From Akkermansiaceae bacterium UBA5020 (GTDB taxonomy: Bacteria; Verrucomicrobiota; Verrucomicrobiia; Verrucomicrobiales; DEV007): DNA of 27,214 bases. Of the stretch, positions 1 to 7,849 are shown piece after piece (the first letter of the stretch is position 1; every line of letters starts with the position of its first letter). The position numbers were made by a program, and so were the translations under genes. The stretch is taken from the NCBI GenBank assembly GCA_002396885.1, contig DGXY01000108.1, positions 12,494 through 39,707 on the forward strand, written 5' to 3'. The notes beneath the pieces were generated by a model that saw only the letters and a program-made list of their open reading frames with translations, was not told the DNA's origin and did not search any database.

Positions 1-427
1 CGTGGCGAACTTCCTTTTCACGAGGGTCAATGCCATCCCCGTGAACCAAGAGAAGCCGGAACTCTCCGCGCTGAAACTCGTCATCAACCTCCTCAAGGAC
101 GGCGAGCGTGTCCTCATCTTTCCCGAAGGCGAGCGCACCCTCGATGGCAAGTTAATGACCGAAGGAGAGCCGGGGGTCGGCATGATCGTTTGCAAGGCGG
201 GTGTTCCGGTTCTTCCGGTTCGCCTTTTCGGCCCCGAAAAGGCGCTGCCACGTGGTAGCAAGAGGCTCAAGCGCCATCCCGTGACCCTCGCGGTCGGAGA
301 GATCATCGAGCTCGGCGATCTTGTAAACGACCCGGCCCTCTCCTCAAAAGATCGTTACCAAGCCATCGCCAACCGCATCATGGGAGCGATCGGGGCGATC
401 GAACTGCGCGACAGCCGGGGCGAGTGA
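1..427 (+). CDS. plsC: 1-acyl-sn-glycerol-3-phosphate acyltransferase (PlsC family), 3' part
   Basis: The C-terminal part of a PlsC/LPLAT-family acyltransferase, which transfers an acyl chain from acyl-ACP or acyl-CoA to lysophosphatidic acid at the inner membrane to make phosphatidic acid. Visible are the glycerophosphate-binding block FPEGERT (the family's FPEGTRS motif) and the later VPVLPV block. The N-terminal catalytic HX4D motif is missing, so the gene almost certainly starts upstream of the window; the in-frame GTG at position 2 is probably internal. The segment VNAIPVN matches the block that normally follows HX4D. The stop is TGA at 425-427. It converges with the T2SS operon. Family assignment is firm, but exact acyl acceptor specificity cannot be read from this fragment. 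Confidence 0.85.
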   Translation, partial: VANFLFTRVNAIPVNQEKPELSALKLVINLLKDGERVLIFPEGERTLDGKLMTEGEPGVGMIVCKAGVPVLPVRLFGPEKALPRGSKRLKRHPVTLAVGEIIELGDLVNDPALSSKDRYQAIANRIMGAIGAIELRDSRGE

Positions 428-540
428 TTTTGCCAACGAAATCGCTCGAGGCCGTGCGGGGCTCGGGCGGAAAGTTGCCTCGAGTGCTTGGTTTCGCTGG
501 TTCCGGCAGGGATCCTTGCGGCGTGGGGAAGGGTTGAGAA

Positions 541-3213
541 TCAATCCACGGGAACGGCGCGGACGGCCGGTTTTTTCTTGAAGAGATCGCGGAAGAAGAA
601 GACGCGCTTCTCGGCCGAGTTGAAATCCTGTGTCTCGAAGACATCGAGGTTGTCGTCGGCGTCCGTGGCGAACTCCATGGCCGGTTGGGCAATCCGGGTG
701 CGATCCTTCAGGTCGTTGTCGATCACCGTCTGGTCGAACTCGCTCCTGATCACTTTCGGCTGGATGAAGATGAGGAGTTCTTCCCGGTTGATCGCGTCGG
801 TGGTCGATCCGAAGACCCGCCCGACGAGCGGAAGATTCGCGAAGAGCGGTAAGCCGGACTGCGCCTTGCTGTCGTCCTCGCTGATGAGACCACCGAGGAG
901 GACAGTGCCGCCATCCGGGACCATCACGGTGGTGCCGAGGCTCTGGGTGCCGATCGTCGGGATCTCGTCGCCGCCGATGATGGTGCTGCCGACGATGTCA
1001 TCGTTCTTCTGCTGGATCTGCAGGGTGATCTCGCCGTTCGCATTGATCAGCGGGATCACCGCGATGCGCAGGACAACGTTCTCGTAATCGATGCTCGCGG
1101 TGACGGTCTGGTTGTTGTTGTTGATCCCGCCGGTGTCGAGCGAGGAGAGGGTGCTGCGCGGCACCGCGACCCGCTGCCCGGTCTCGATGACGGCCTGGCG
1201 GTTGTTCACCGTGTAGATCGTCGGGCGCGAGAGCACCTTGAAACGGTTCGTCGTCTCGAGCACGGAGAGGTGCGCGTCGAGGTAGCGGTTGATCTGGCCG
1301 TAGAAGGCGAGTCCGGAATTGGTCGTGGCGAGGCTGGCGGGCGTGGTCAGGTTCGCGATGTTGAAGAGCTTCGCATCGGGAATCGAGGTGATCGTGCCGG
1401 CTCCGTTGAAGCGGCTGCCATTGAGGAAACGCTCCCCGTTCGAAGGCTGCTCGAGAGTGCGGAGGAGGTTCGCGGCAAATTCGTAGTCATCACCGAGGGT
1501 GAGCTGGGAGATGATCGCCGAGATCTGGATCTGGACCGGACGCACGTCCATCGAGTCGAGCAATTCCTCGATCTGGCGGAGGTTTTCCGGAGGGCCCGAG
1601 GCGATCAGCATATTCTGGATGTTGTCGGCGATGAGGAGGGTCTTTCCGATCACGACGGACTGGGGCGCGGCCGCCTGGTCGGACCCGGCGTTGCCGAGAT
1701 CACCGGTCGCTCCGCCGCTACGGCCCGAATTGCTCCCGATGGAGGAGGAATCTCCGTTGTTGTTATCGTTGTTGTTTCCGGAGTTATCGAGACCGTTTTG
1801 TTCTTCCTCCTCGCCTCCGGAGACCTCGCCGCTGTTTTCGTCCTCGGCCCCACGCAGGATGACGTTCCCGGCGATCTTGAGGAAATCGGAAACGGCGATG
1901 TAGTGAAGCTGCCGTCGCATGTAGGTCGAAGTCTCGACCGGGGCATCGAGGTGATTGATGATGCTCTCGATGTATTGCATGTCCTGCGGCGTCGCGATGA
2001 CGAGGACGCGGTTGGCCCTTTCGATCGCACGCACCCGTGGTTTGGGGGCATTGGGCTTGGCAAAGGAGGAACTGCCGCGCGCCTGGGAGGGCAGTCCGGA
2101 GCCGGAGGAGTCGTTTACCGCCAAATTCACCTCTCCGCGGTCGCTCTGTCCCTGCTGGTTGGCCTGGTTCGGTGCCTGGGGATTGCCTCCCTGGGGATTG
2201 CTGCCAGCGCTCGTGCCGCTTTCCTGATCGAGACCAAGGACGTCGATGAGGGCCTCGACGACGTCTGCGGCATCGGCACGCTGAAGTTGGAAGGTCTGGT
2301 CGATCGTCATCACCTGGCTGACATCAAGGTGGTCGCGTAGCTCGATGAGGCGCTTGATGTTCGTGGAACTTTCCGTGATGACGATGGCCGAGGACGATTT
2401 CAGGGCGGTGATCTTTCCGTAGGCGTTGAGCACGATCACATTCGAGAAGAGCTCGGCCGCCTCCTCTGGGGGAAGGTAGGACAGGGGCATGATGTAGGTC
2501 ACGACCTGCTCGGTCTCGGGGAGTTGAAAAGGTGTCGTGTAGATTGGCAGCCCCTGGCTGCTCGGCTTCTTCTCCGTGTTGTAGGCGATGATCGTCATCT
2601 GATCCGGCTTGTCCGTCGGAAGAAGGGCATAGCCGTTGAGGAGGAAGCTTTTCTCAATGAACTCGGCGGCATCCGGGTAGGTCATTTTGCCCGAAGTCTG
2701 GATGATGAGGTTCTTGTCCTGCACCGTGGTATCTCGGATGACTCGCTTGCCGGTGAGGCGCTCGTATTCGAGGAGAATCACGGGGATCGGTGTATTGGGG
2801 AACTGCACGTCCGTCATCGGTTCTGCGTCATCGGCAGTGGTCTTGATGCCTGGAGCGGGAGCTCGTGGGACATCGGCCGCAGGAGCGTTGGCCGCCGGAA
2901 TGTTTGCCGCAGGAGCGTTTGCCGCAGGAGCGTCGGACGCGGGAGCGCTGGGTGCGGGAACGCTGGGCGCAGGAACGCTGGGCGCAGGAACGCTGGGTGC
3001 GGGAATGCTGGGTGCGGGAATGCTGGGTGCGGGAACGCTGGGCGCGGGAACGCTGGGCGCGGGAACGCTGGGCGCGGGAACGCTGGGTGCGGGAACGCTG
3101 GGTGCGGGAATGCTGGGCGCAGGATTGTTCTGCGCGAATCCACCGGCGGCCAGCGCGAGGAGGCAGAGGCCGAAGAACCATGCCGGCGCGGGATCTAGGG
3201 AAGGAGTCTTCAT
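541..3213 (-). CDS. gspD: Type II secretion system secretin GspD with N-terminal PAPSV repeat
   Basis: Outer-membrane secretin that forms the gated exit channel of a type II secretion system. The 890-residue protein begins with a signal peptide (hydrophobic stretch about residues 12-27, then AQ). Residues 31-115 are a Pro/Ala/Ser five-residue repeat. An N0-like domain follows (about 130-205), then N1 (about 235-300), N2 and N3 domains, and the C-terminal secretin domain (about 550-830) with the signature VPDGGTVLLGGL and VGRVFG. Two low-complexity inserts interrupt N2 (about 327-394, Gln/Asn/Ser/Gly) and N3 (about 463-520, Glu then Asn/Gly/Ser). These and the repeat explain a length well above the usual 600-700 residues. 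It is the last gene of the minus-strand operon, 29 nt after the GspC-like gene. No Shine-Dalgarno is seen before the ATG. Confidence 0.93.
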   Translation of the reverse strand: MKTPSLDPAPAWFFGLCLLALAAGGFAQNNPAPSIPAPSVPAPSVPAPSVPAPSVPAPSVPAPSIPAPSIPAPSVPAPSVPAPSVPAPSAPASDAPAANAPAANIPAANAPAADVPRAPAPGIKTTADDAEPMTDVQFPNTPIPVILLEYERLTGKRVIRDTTVQDKNLIIQTSGKMTYPDAAEFIEKSFLLNGYALLPTDKPDQMTIIAYNTEKKPSSQGLPIYTTPFQLPETEQVVTYIMPLSYLPPEEAAELFSNVIVLNAYGKITALKSSSAIVITESSTNIKRLIELRDHLDVSQVMTIDQTFQLQRADAADVVEALIDVLGLDQESGTSAGSNPQGGNPQAPNQANQQGQSDRGEVNLAVNDSSGSGLPSQARGSSSFAKPNAPKPRVRAIERANRVLVIATPQDMQYIESIINHLDAPVETSTYMRRQLHYIAVSDFLKIAGNVILRGAEDENSGEVSGGEEEEQNGLDNSGNNNDNNNGDSSSIGSNSGRSGGATGDLGNAGSDQAAAPQSVVIGKTLLIADNIQNMLIASGPPENLRQIEELLDSMDVRPVQIQISAIISQLTLGDDYEFAANLLRTLEQPSNGERFLNGSRFNGAGTITSIPDAKLFNIANLTTPASLATTNSGLAFYGQINRYLDAHLSVLETTNRFKVLSRPTIYTVNNRQAVIETGQRVAVPRSTLSSLDTGGINNNNQTVTASIDYENVVLRIAVIPLINANGEITLQIQQKNDDIVGSTIIGGDEIPTIGTQSLGTTVMVPDGGTVLLGGLISEDDSKAQSGLPLFANLPLVGRVFGSTTDAINREELLIFIQPKVIRSEFDQTVIDNDLKDRTRIAQPAMEFATDADDNLDVFETQDFNSAEKRVFFFRDLFKKKPAVRAVPVD
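2869..3123 (-). repeat. 15-bp tandem repeat encoding PAPS(V/I) pentapeptides in gspD
   Basis: Seventeen consecutive 5-residue units (255 bp). Twelve are PAPSV, PAPSI or PAPSA (2944-3123); five are degenerate PASDA, PAANA, PAANI, PAANA and PAADV (2869-2943). The DNA units differ only at a few third or second positions, so the array is a true 15-bp tandem repeat that could change copy number by slippage without breaking the reading frame. It encodes an extended linker between the signal peptide and the first secretin domain. Confidence 0.97.
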
Positions 3214-3242
3214 GTTTCGTGTTTCGTCAGGAAAAATTCGGG

Positions 3243-3917
3243 TTATCCGCCTGGTAGCGGAACGCGTCGTCGGCGTGGCTCAGAGTTCATCTCGTCAAGG
3301 GCCGGCGCGACGCTGGTGGGTTTGTCGGAGTCCCCGGGTTTCACGGCCGGAGCCGATCCGGGAGGATTGCGACTGAGTTCGGGAGCCGAGCCTCCGGCAC
3401 CACCTCCGCCGGGCTGCGGCGGCATGCCTTTACCATCTCGTCCCGGTGGGGCTTGTCCCGGGCGCTGCTGCGGTTGGGGAGCGACGGGCGCTGGTGCCGC
3501 GATCGCCTGGGTCAGTTTGGCTGCGACATAACCGATCTCGCCCGTCTCGGTGCCATTGGTGACGGTGACCTTGGTTTCCTCTGGATTGGCGACCTGGTTC
3601 GCCGAGACGATCGTGAAGGGATGGGCCTCGCTCTTTTCGCGGGTGATGACGATGGGTTTGTCCTCGCGGACATCGCGGACATAGGCGATCGGGCCGAGCT
3701 GGTCGTCGGTGACGAGCCCTTCGAGGACGAGCGAGCCGGCGAAACTGCTCTCCATCGTTTTGGCACCCGCCTTCACCACTTCGCGGTTGAAGGGAGAATT
3801 CTCCCAGACCGCCGTATAGCGGGTCACGGGAAAGCCGGTCGGCAAAACCGCATCCTCCGCGAAGAGCGGGAGGGCCCAGAAGAGGAGGGCGAAAGGCATG
3901 CAGAGAAGAGGATTCAT
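3243..3917 (-). CDS. Putative T2SS inner-membrane/periplasmic component (GspC/PilP-like)
   Basis: A 224-residue exported protein in the T2SS operon, placed where the secretin's inner-membrane partner would be expected. An N-terminal hydrophobic stretch (residues 4-20, ending FAEDA) looks like a signal peptide or anchor. A motif VWENSPF near residue 35 resembles the 'SPF' segment at the start of GspC/PilP homology regions, followed by a compact beta-rich domain (about 40-145). The last about 75 residues are Pro/Gly/Gln-rich and end in a basic SEPRRRRVPLPGG tail. The start at 3917 is chosen because its ATG overlaps the upstream stop (ATGA, 3914-3917) and gives a good signal peptide; a longer reading frame extends upstream inside the gspM-like gene. 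Its role as secretin partner is inferred from position and weak motif similarity. Confidence 0.6.
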   Translation of the reverse strand: MNPLLCMPFALLFWALPLFAEDAVLPTGFPVTRYTAVWENSPFNREVVKAGAKTMESSFAGSLVLEGLVTDDQLGPIAYVRDVREDKPIVITREKSEAHPFTIVSANQVANPEETKVTVTNGTETGEIGYVAAKLTQAIAAPAPVAPQPQQRPGQAPPGRDGKGMPPQPGGGGAGGSAPELSRNPPGSAPAVKPGDSDKPTSVAPALDEMNSEPRRRRVPLPGG

Positions 3918-4435
3918 GCTTCCGGAGATGCGTACCAGCGCAACAGTTCGAAGGTGGCGATGACGTTTTCGGGTTTCTCCTTGTCCGGCTGGACCTTGAG
4001 ATTGCGGATGACGCGAAAACTCTCGGGTCGGTTGAGCAAATGGAGCCATCGAAAGACCGAAGGCAAATCGCCGGAGGCACTGAGGGAAACTCCGGCCTGG
4101 ACGTAATCGGGGGTCGTTACCGTCGGCAGGAGAGTCTGCTTGCTTGTGGTGACACCCGGCACCTTGTCGGCGAGGGCCTCCTGATAAATGGCCTGGTCGA
4201 TCTGCTCGTTCGAGGTGAATTTTGGTTGTTGCTGCGTCAGCCAGTCGGCGCGCATTTCCCAGATCTCCTTCTCCTCGAAGAGCGCCTCGATCTCGACCCA
4301 CTCCGTTTCAAGCGTGGCCGCCTCCGCGACGAGGGTATCGCGCTTGTCGAAATAGAAGTCCGAACTGATCACGACGGCCCCCAGGAAGAAGATCCCGAGG
4401 AGGGCGAAGAGGAGTCGTTTTTCGCTGGCCTTCAT
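3914..4435 (-). CDS. gspM: GspM/PilO-like T2SS inner-membrane platform protein
   Basis: A 173-residue bitopic membrane protein. A short cytoplasmic start (MKASEKR), one membrane helix (about residues 7-25), a predicted coiled-coil-like region rich in Glu (about 30-75), and a ferredoxin-like periplasmic domain (about 90-170) match the GspM/PilO architecture, as does the placement directly after a GspL-like gene. GspM with GspL forms the inner-membrane platform that links the ATPase to the pseudopilus. The ATG at 4435 lies 4 nt after the upstream stop, which fits translational coupling; a longer reading frame reaching 4537 would overlap the preceding gene and adds only a low-quality Arg/Pro-rich leader. 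Sequence identity to named GspM proteins is weak, so the name rests mainly on architecture and synteny. Confidence 0.68.
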   Translation of the reverse strand: MKASEKRLLFALLGIFFLGAVVISSDFYFDKRDTLVAEAATLETEWVEIEALFEEKEIWEMRADWLTQQQPKFTSNEQIDQAIYQEALADKVPGVTTSKQTLLPTVTTPDYVQAGVSLSASGDLPSVFRWLHLLNRPESFRVIRNLKVQPDKEKPENVIATFELLRWYASPEA

Positions 4436-4439
4436 GCGA

Positions 4440-5651
4440 TCAGAATCGGTAGGTCCCCGTGGCGAAAATTTCGGTGAGGTCATCCTTCGCCCGTGGAGGC
4501 GGGATTTCCCAGGTGTAGTCGGCGAGCGCCTCGGCATTTTCGAAGGCCGCCTTGATCTGGATCGCGTTGGCCATGGTCGCCCCTTCAGCGCGCACTTCGA
4601 TCACCTTGTCGTCGCGGACCTCGAAAGAGGTGATGCGCAGTCCGGTTTCGGGCAAAAGCGTCGCGACTTGGTGGAACAATTCAATGGGCGAGCGGACCGG
4701 GTCGATCGCAGGTCCGAGGTTGTGCCAGCGATCCATTGCCGAGCTGATCGTGTCCGCGTCAGCACGGTTTTCTGCGATCCGCGCCTTGAGCTGGCGGTTT
4801 GCCTCTCCGAGGTGCCAAAGGTGGAAGGTCGCGGCGGCCGCCAGCAGGGAAAGGGCGAGGAGCGCGAGAAACCCGGCGACGAGCCCGCGACGTCTGCGCG
4901 TGCGGCCGATCCGGGCACGGGAAATCTCATGTGGTTCGAAATCCCATGCGGGAGCCGATGCCGGAGCCGGGGCGGGCCGGGTTTCAAAGGCGACGTTCAG
5001 TCCGGTCTCTTCTTGTAGGGTGCGGTGCAATTCGAGATCGTAAGGCGCCCAGACGACGATGCGTGACGCGGCTTCAAGGAGCCCTTTGGCGCTAAGCTCG
5101 ATGAGGGTGAGATTGATTTCGCCGGCGAGAAGGGGGCGCATCTCCTCCCCGCCCAGGGTCTGGACATGGATCCATTTGGAACCGCGGGAATACCCGGCTA
5201 CCCACGAGTCACCTTCACGCCACAGCACGGCCGCACTCTCTGGCGGGGGATACAGCGCATACTGCGGAATAAAGTCGACGAACTCATTGGGAGCCTGAGA
5301 CTTGGCGAGTTCATCAAGAGTCCAGGGGGTGGTCACGGACTGGACGAGGGTCCCGGTGCCGTTCAGATCGACGGGCTTCCAATCCGAGACTTTGCCGGGG
5401 CCGCCGCCGTGCTGGAAACCGAGTTTCTCGATCTCCGCCTGGACGGTCATGGCGATGATCCCGGGATCCTTGCTGCTCACCCATTGGGGAATCGAGACGA
5501 GGTCGTTCGTAGCGATTGCAAAAAGCGCCTTTCCTGGCGGGCGTGCGCCCTTCTCCCTCTCGACGGCTTGGCGGGTGCCGTTGCCGAGGTGATACCAGTA
5601 GCGCCCCGTCTCATCCACGAGGTAGGCCCATTCTGAAAGGGTTCGTGCCAT
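4440..5651 (-). CDS. gspL: GspL-like T2SS platform protein
   Basis: A 403-residue protein with a cytoplasmic region of about 250 residues, a basic stop-transfer segment (RTRRRR) followed by one membrane helix (about 256-278), then a coiled segment and a small periplasmic ferredoxin-like domain ending at residue 403. This is the layout of GspL, whose cytoplasmic actin-like region recruits the GspE ATPase and whose periplasmic domain pairs with GspM. The linker before the membrane carries an Ala/Pro stretch (PAPAPASAPA). The start ATG at 5651 directly abuts the stop of the upstream gspK (TAA at 5652-5654). GspE itself is not in the window. The cytoplasmic part is divergent from model GspL. Confidence 0.72.
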   Translation of the reverse strand: MARTLSEWAYLVDETGRYWYHLGNGTRQAVEREKGARPPGKALFAIATNDLVSIPQWVSSKDPGIIAMTVQAEIEKLGFQHGGGPGKVSDWKPVDLNGTGTLVQSVTTPWTLDELAKSQAPNEFVDFIPQYALYPPPESAAVLWREGDSWVAGYSRGSKWIHVQTLGGEEMRPLLAGEINLTLIELSAKGLLEAASRIVVWAPYDLELHRTLQEETGLNVAFETRPAPAPASAPAWDFEPHEISRARIGRTRRRRGLVAGFLALLALSLLAAAATFHLWHLGEANRQLKARIAENRADADTISSAMDRWHNLGPAIDPVRSPIELFHQVATLLPETGLRITSFEVRDDKVIEVRAEGATMANAIQIKAAFENAEALADYTWEIPPPRAKDDLTEIFATGTYRF

Positions 5652-6617
5652 TTATTCCATTCTTCGCGAGGCCCAGTGGATGATCGTGCCGCGATCGCCA
5701 GTGTATTGAACGGTTACCGACCTTTCAACCGATATTGCCCCGGATCGGCCGACCGAGAGAATCCGCTTGGAGGGGTCCTCGGTGGAGACCCGCGCGGAGA
5801 TCGCCTCGACAAAGCCGGCCGGGATCCCGAGGAGGTCGAGTGCCGCCTGAAGGTCCTCAAAACGGAGGTCGTCAAGGGTCCCGGGAGTCTGGTCGAGCCC
5901 GTTGCGGATCGAGACGAGCTCTTGCGCCGCTTCGATCTCGCACTGGCAGGCCACCGAAATGAGCTCGGCGGGGGCTTCGTTGATGTCGAGGGGGCCGGCG
6001 CTGAGGAGGGTGAAAGCCTGCCTCCAAGACGGATTCGCCGCCACGACTTTCTCGAAGTCCTTCACGAGGAGCACCTCGTTGAGCGAATCAAAGGGCCGGT
6101 TGAAGGGGTGGTTGAGGCGATCGATATTGTAGTAGTAGCTGCGCTCCGCCCCGACATTCGTCACCTGATCGTCCGCATCGACCCAGTCGATGAGATTGTC
6201 GACGACATCGACGGCCTCGTCCCTGCGGAGGCCCCACTGGTAAAACAGCTCCTCGAGGACGATGCGGTCTGCCTCGGTATTTTCGAGGAGCGCGTTGAGA
6301 TTGAGGCGGTCGCCTTCGCTGCTGATTCGCGCGGAGAAGGAGTCCCCCCCGCGGAACGACTGCGAAAGAAGCCGGTCGCCCTTCTTCACTTGGGAGTGAG
6401 CGGCGATGGTGATGCCCCGGTCGGCCAGCAACTCGGCCTGGAAGAGGGCCGAGGCATTGGAATCGGACTCGAGTTCGATGAAGAGAAATTGCGTCGCCGA
6501 AAAGACCGCGAGGCTGAGGATCGAGACGATCCACAGGATCGCGATCAAGGCCGAGCCCCGTCGTCCCGACCGACGCGTCCGTTTCCATCCGGCCTGCGAT
6601 GTGGGATTTCCGTTCAT
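5652..6617 (-). CDS. gspK: Type II secretion minor pseudopilin GspK
   Basis: A 321-residue minor pseudopilin that with GspI and GspJ caps the tip of the T2SS pseudopilus. The prepilin region is RRGSALIAILWIVSILSL, with likely cleavage after the Gly. As usual for GspK, there is no Glu at mature position 5. The large globular domain carries the family's DWVDAD segment (calcium/alpha-domain region) and NLNALL and INEAP motifs typical of GspK. The ATG at 6617 overlaps the gspJ stop (ATGA, 6614-6617), which decides the start over a longer upstream frame. It is read together with gspI, gspJ, gspL and gspM. Confidence 0.9.
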   Translation of the reverse strand: MNGNPTSQAGWKRTRRSGRRGSALIAILWIVSILSLAVFSATQFLFIELESDSNASALFQAELLADRGITIAAHSQVKKGDRLLSQSFRGGDSFSARISSEGDRLNLNALLENTEADRIVLEELFYQWGLRRDEAVDVVDNLIDWVDADDQVTNVGAERSYYYNIDRLNHPFNRPFDSLNEVLLVKDFEKVVAANPSWRQAFTLLSAGPLDINEAPAELISVACQCEIEAAQELVSIRNGLDQTPGTLDDLRFEDLQAALDLLGIPAGFVEAISARVSTEDPSKRILSVGRSGAISVERSVTVQYTGDRGTIIHWASRRME

Positions 6618-7246
6618 TGCGCGCCGTTCAAGTGCCAGAAGACACTTCGCATCGGGGGGGCGGTTCCGTCGATCTGGAAGGTGAGTTCGACGAGATTGCT
6701 TCTGAGGTTGCCATCGAGCGACTGTTTCCACTCGCGGTTGAGGGGATCGTAGAAGCGCCATGAGAGCTGGCGCATCTGGGGAATCAGCTCGACGTAGGGG
6801 GCCTCGTTGCGGAGAAAGTCATTCTTCTGCGCCGCCTCGAAGTCGAGATCATTCATGTAGTAGACGCCTGCCCGGATGAAACCCGTCGACTGGATCTCCG
6901 CTGCGAGGACCACCCTCCGGATCTCGTCCCGGGTGTTGACCCCGAAATCAAAGGCCTCGGGGGCGTTCACCAGCGTCATGTAAGTGTCGAAGCGACCGCC
7001 ACCCCGGTCGAAGTAGTAAAACTCGAGCGCCGATTTGCCGGTCATGCTCTCGAAAGCGACCCGGCAGGTCTCCAGGAAGCGGATCCGCTCGGCCGCCTCG
7101 TTCTGCACTTCCGAGACCTCCGACATCAGTTCCGTTGTCGCCCCGACGAGGGAAAAGGCCGAGGTCACGAGGATCACGAACACCGCTACCGAGAGCATCA
7201 TCTCGAGCAGGGTGAAAGCGTGGTCGCGGCGGATCCGGGGAATCAT
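6614..7246 (-). CDS. gspJ: Type II secretion minor pseudopilin GspJ
   Basis: A 210-residue pseudopilin. The N-terminus has a basic leader (MIPRIRRDHA) followed by FTLLEMMLSVAVFVILV, a class III prepilin signal with Phe at +1 and Glu at +5 for processing by the prepilin peptidase GspO/PilD. The C-terminal part (WRFYDPLNREW, then a beta-rich segment) fits GspJ, as does its place between gspI and gspK. It begins 13 nt after the gspI stop and its own stop overlaps the gspK start. The J rather than H assignment rests on length and gene order. Confidence 0.82.
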   Translation of the reverse strand: MIPRIRRDHAFTLLEMMLSVAVFVILVTSAFSLVGATTELMSEVSEVQNEAAERIRFLETCRVAFESMTGKSALEFYYFDRGGGRFDTYMTLVNAPEAFDFGVNTRDEIRRVVLAAEIQSTGFIRAGVYYMNDLDFEAAQKNDFLRNEAPYVELIPQMRQLSWRFYDPLNREWKQSLDGNLRSNLVELTFQIDGTAPPMRSVFWHLNGAQ

Positions 7247-7259
7247 GCGGGGTCGGGTC

Positions 7260-7664
7260 TCAGAGCAGGTTGGGGCTGGCGACTGTCGAGGCGGTGTCGA
7301 GTTCCTCGTTGCGACCGCTGGGAAGATCGCGCATCGCGGTCACTTTCACTTCGAAAAGGTTGTCGAGGGTCTGGCCGTCTTCGTTTTTCAGATCGAGCCG
7401 CTCCACCTCGATACGGAAATAAAGGCCGCGTTTGTCAGGATTGGTCTCGCGGGTCTCGGCGGTGAGGGCCGCGTCGCGGCTGACCTCCAGCATCGTCGCC
7501 CTCAGCTGTTCGCGCACCTCCGTATCGTCGATCGACTCGCTCACGGTCAGGCTGATCATGTTCAACGCCTCTGCCAGGCTCACCGCCGCGATGGTGAACA
7601 AGGCCATCGACATGAGCAATTCGAGGAGGGTGAATCCTTGATGATGGAGGGAGTTGCGCCGCAT
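7260..7664 (-). CDS. gspI: Type II secretion minor pseudopilin GspI
   Basis: A 134-residue pseudopilin that opens the operon. The prepilin signal is MRRNSLHHQG followed by FTLLELLMSMALF, with Gly at -1, Phe at +1 and Glu at +5. Length and position before gspJ and gspK match GspI, which nucleates the I-J-K tip complex. A good sigma-70-like promoter lies only 15 nt upstream of the ATG (7680-7708). No Shine-Dalgarno is present. GspG or GspH identity is less likely: the major pseudopilin normally has a calcium-binding C-terminus that is not seen here. Confidence 0.78.
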   Translation of the reverse strand: MRRNSLHHQGFTLLELLMSMALFTIAAVSLAEALNMISLTVSESIDDTEVREQLRATMLEVSRDAALTAETRETNPDKRGLYFRIEVERLDLKNEDGQTLDNLFEVKVTAMRDLPSGRNEELDTASTVASPNLL

Positions 7665-7679
7665 GGAGGGAGGACCGGC

Positions 7680-7708
7680 ATTCTAGCTGGAATCTGGAGT
7701 TCCGGCAA
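7680..7708 (-). promoter_or_regulatory. Candidate sigma-70-type promoter of the T2SS operon
   Basis: On the minus strand TTGCCG (7703-7708), a 17-nt spacer and TAGAAT (7680-7685). The -10 box ends 15 nt before the gspI ATG, implying a very short 5' leader of about 8 nt. Seen directly; activity is inferred. Confidence 0.5.
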
Positions 7709-7783
7709 GGGTGCTCGGCAACGGTTTTGTTTCTTGTAATCCCGTTACCGTTTGATTGCCATCGCTGGCTCTGCCGCTAACGC

Positions 7784-7821
7784 AAAAAAAGCCCCGGCCG
7801 GATCGTTCCGGGCGGGGCTTT
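7784..7821 (-). terminator. Rho-independent terminator after the cytochrome gene
   Basis: Read on the minus strand, a GC-rich stem of about 13 bp with a single mismatch (AAAGCCCCGCCCGG pairing with CCGGCCGGGGCTTT) and a loop of about 6 nt is followed by a run of seven T. It lies about 28 nt after the stop of the small cytochrome gene and before the T2SS operon promoter, so it separates the two units. Confidence 0.85.
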
Positions 7822-7849
7822 CAAAAACGGGACTTCCCGGAGCTGGGAA

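Noticed and set aside
445..484. Inverted repeat CTCGAGGC / GCCTCGAG between the acyltransferase and gspD
   Set aside because: Arms of 8 bp with a 24-nt loop and no T-run; too weak to call a terminator.
2814..3181. PAFPHPAF and AQRSRTQ repeat proteins predicted in alternative frames of the repeat
   Set aside because: They are frame-shifted readings of the 15-bp gspD repeat and have no independent start signals.
1270..3376. Long open frames on the plus strand and in other minus-strand frames across gspD
   Set aside because: They arise because a GC-rich gene and a stop-free 15-bp repeat leave all six frames open; the proteins are low-complexity and only the secretin frame has domain content.
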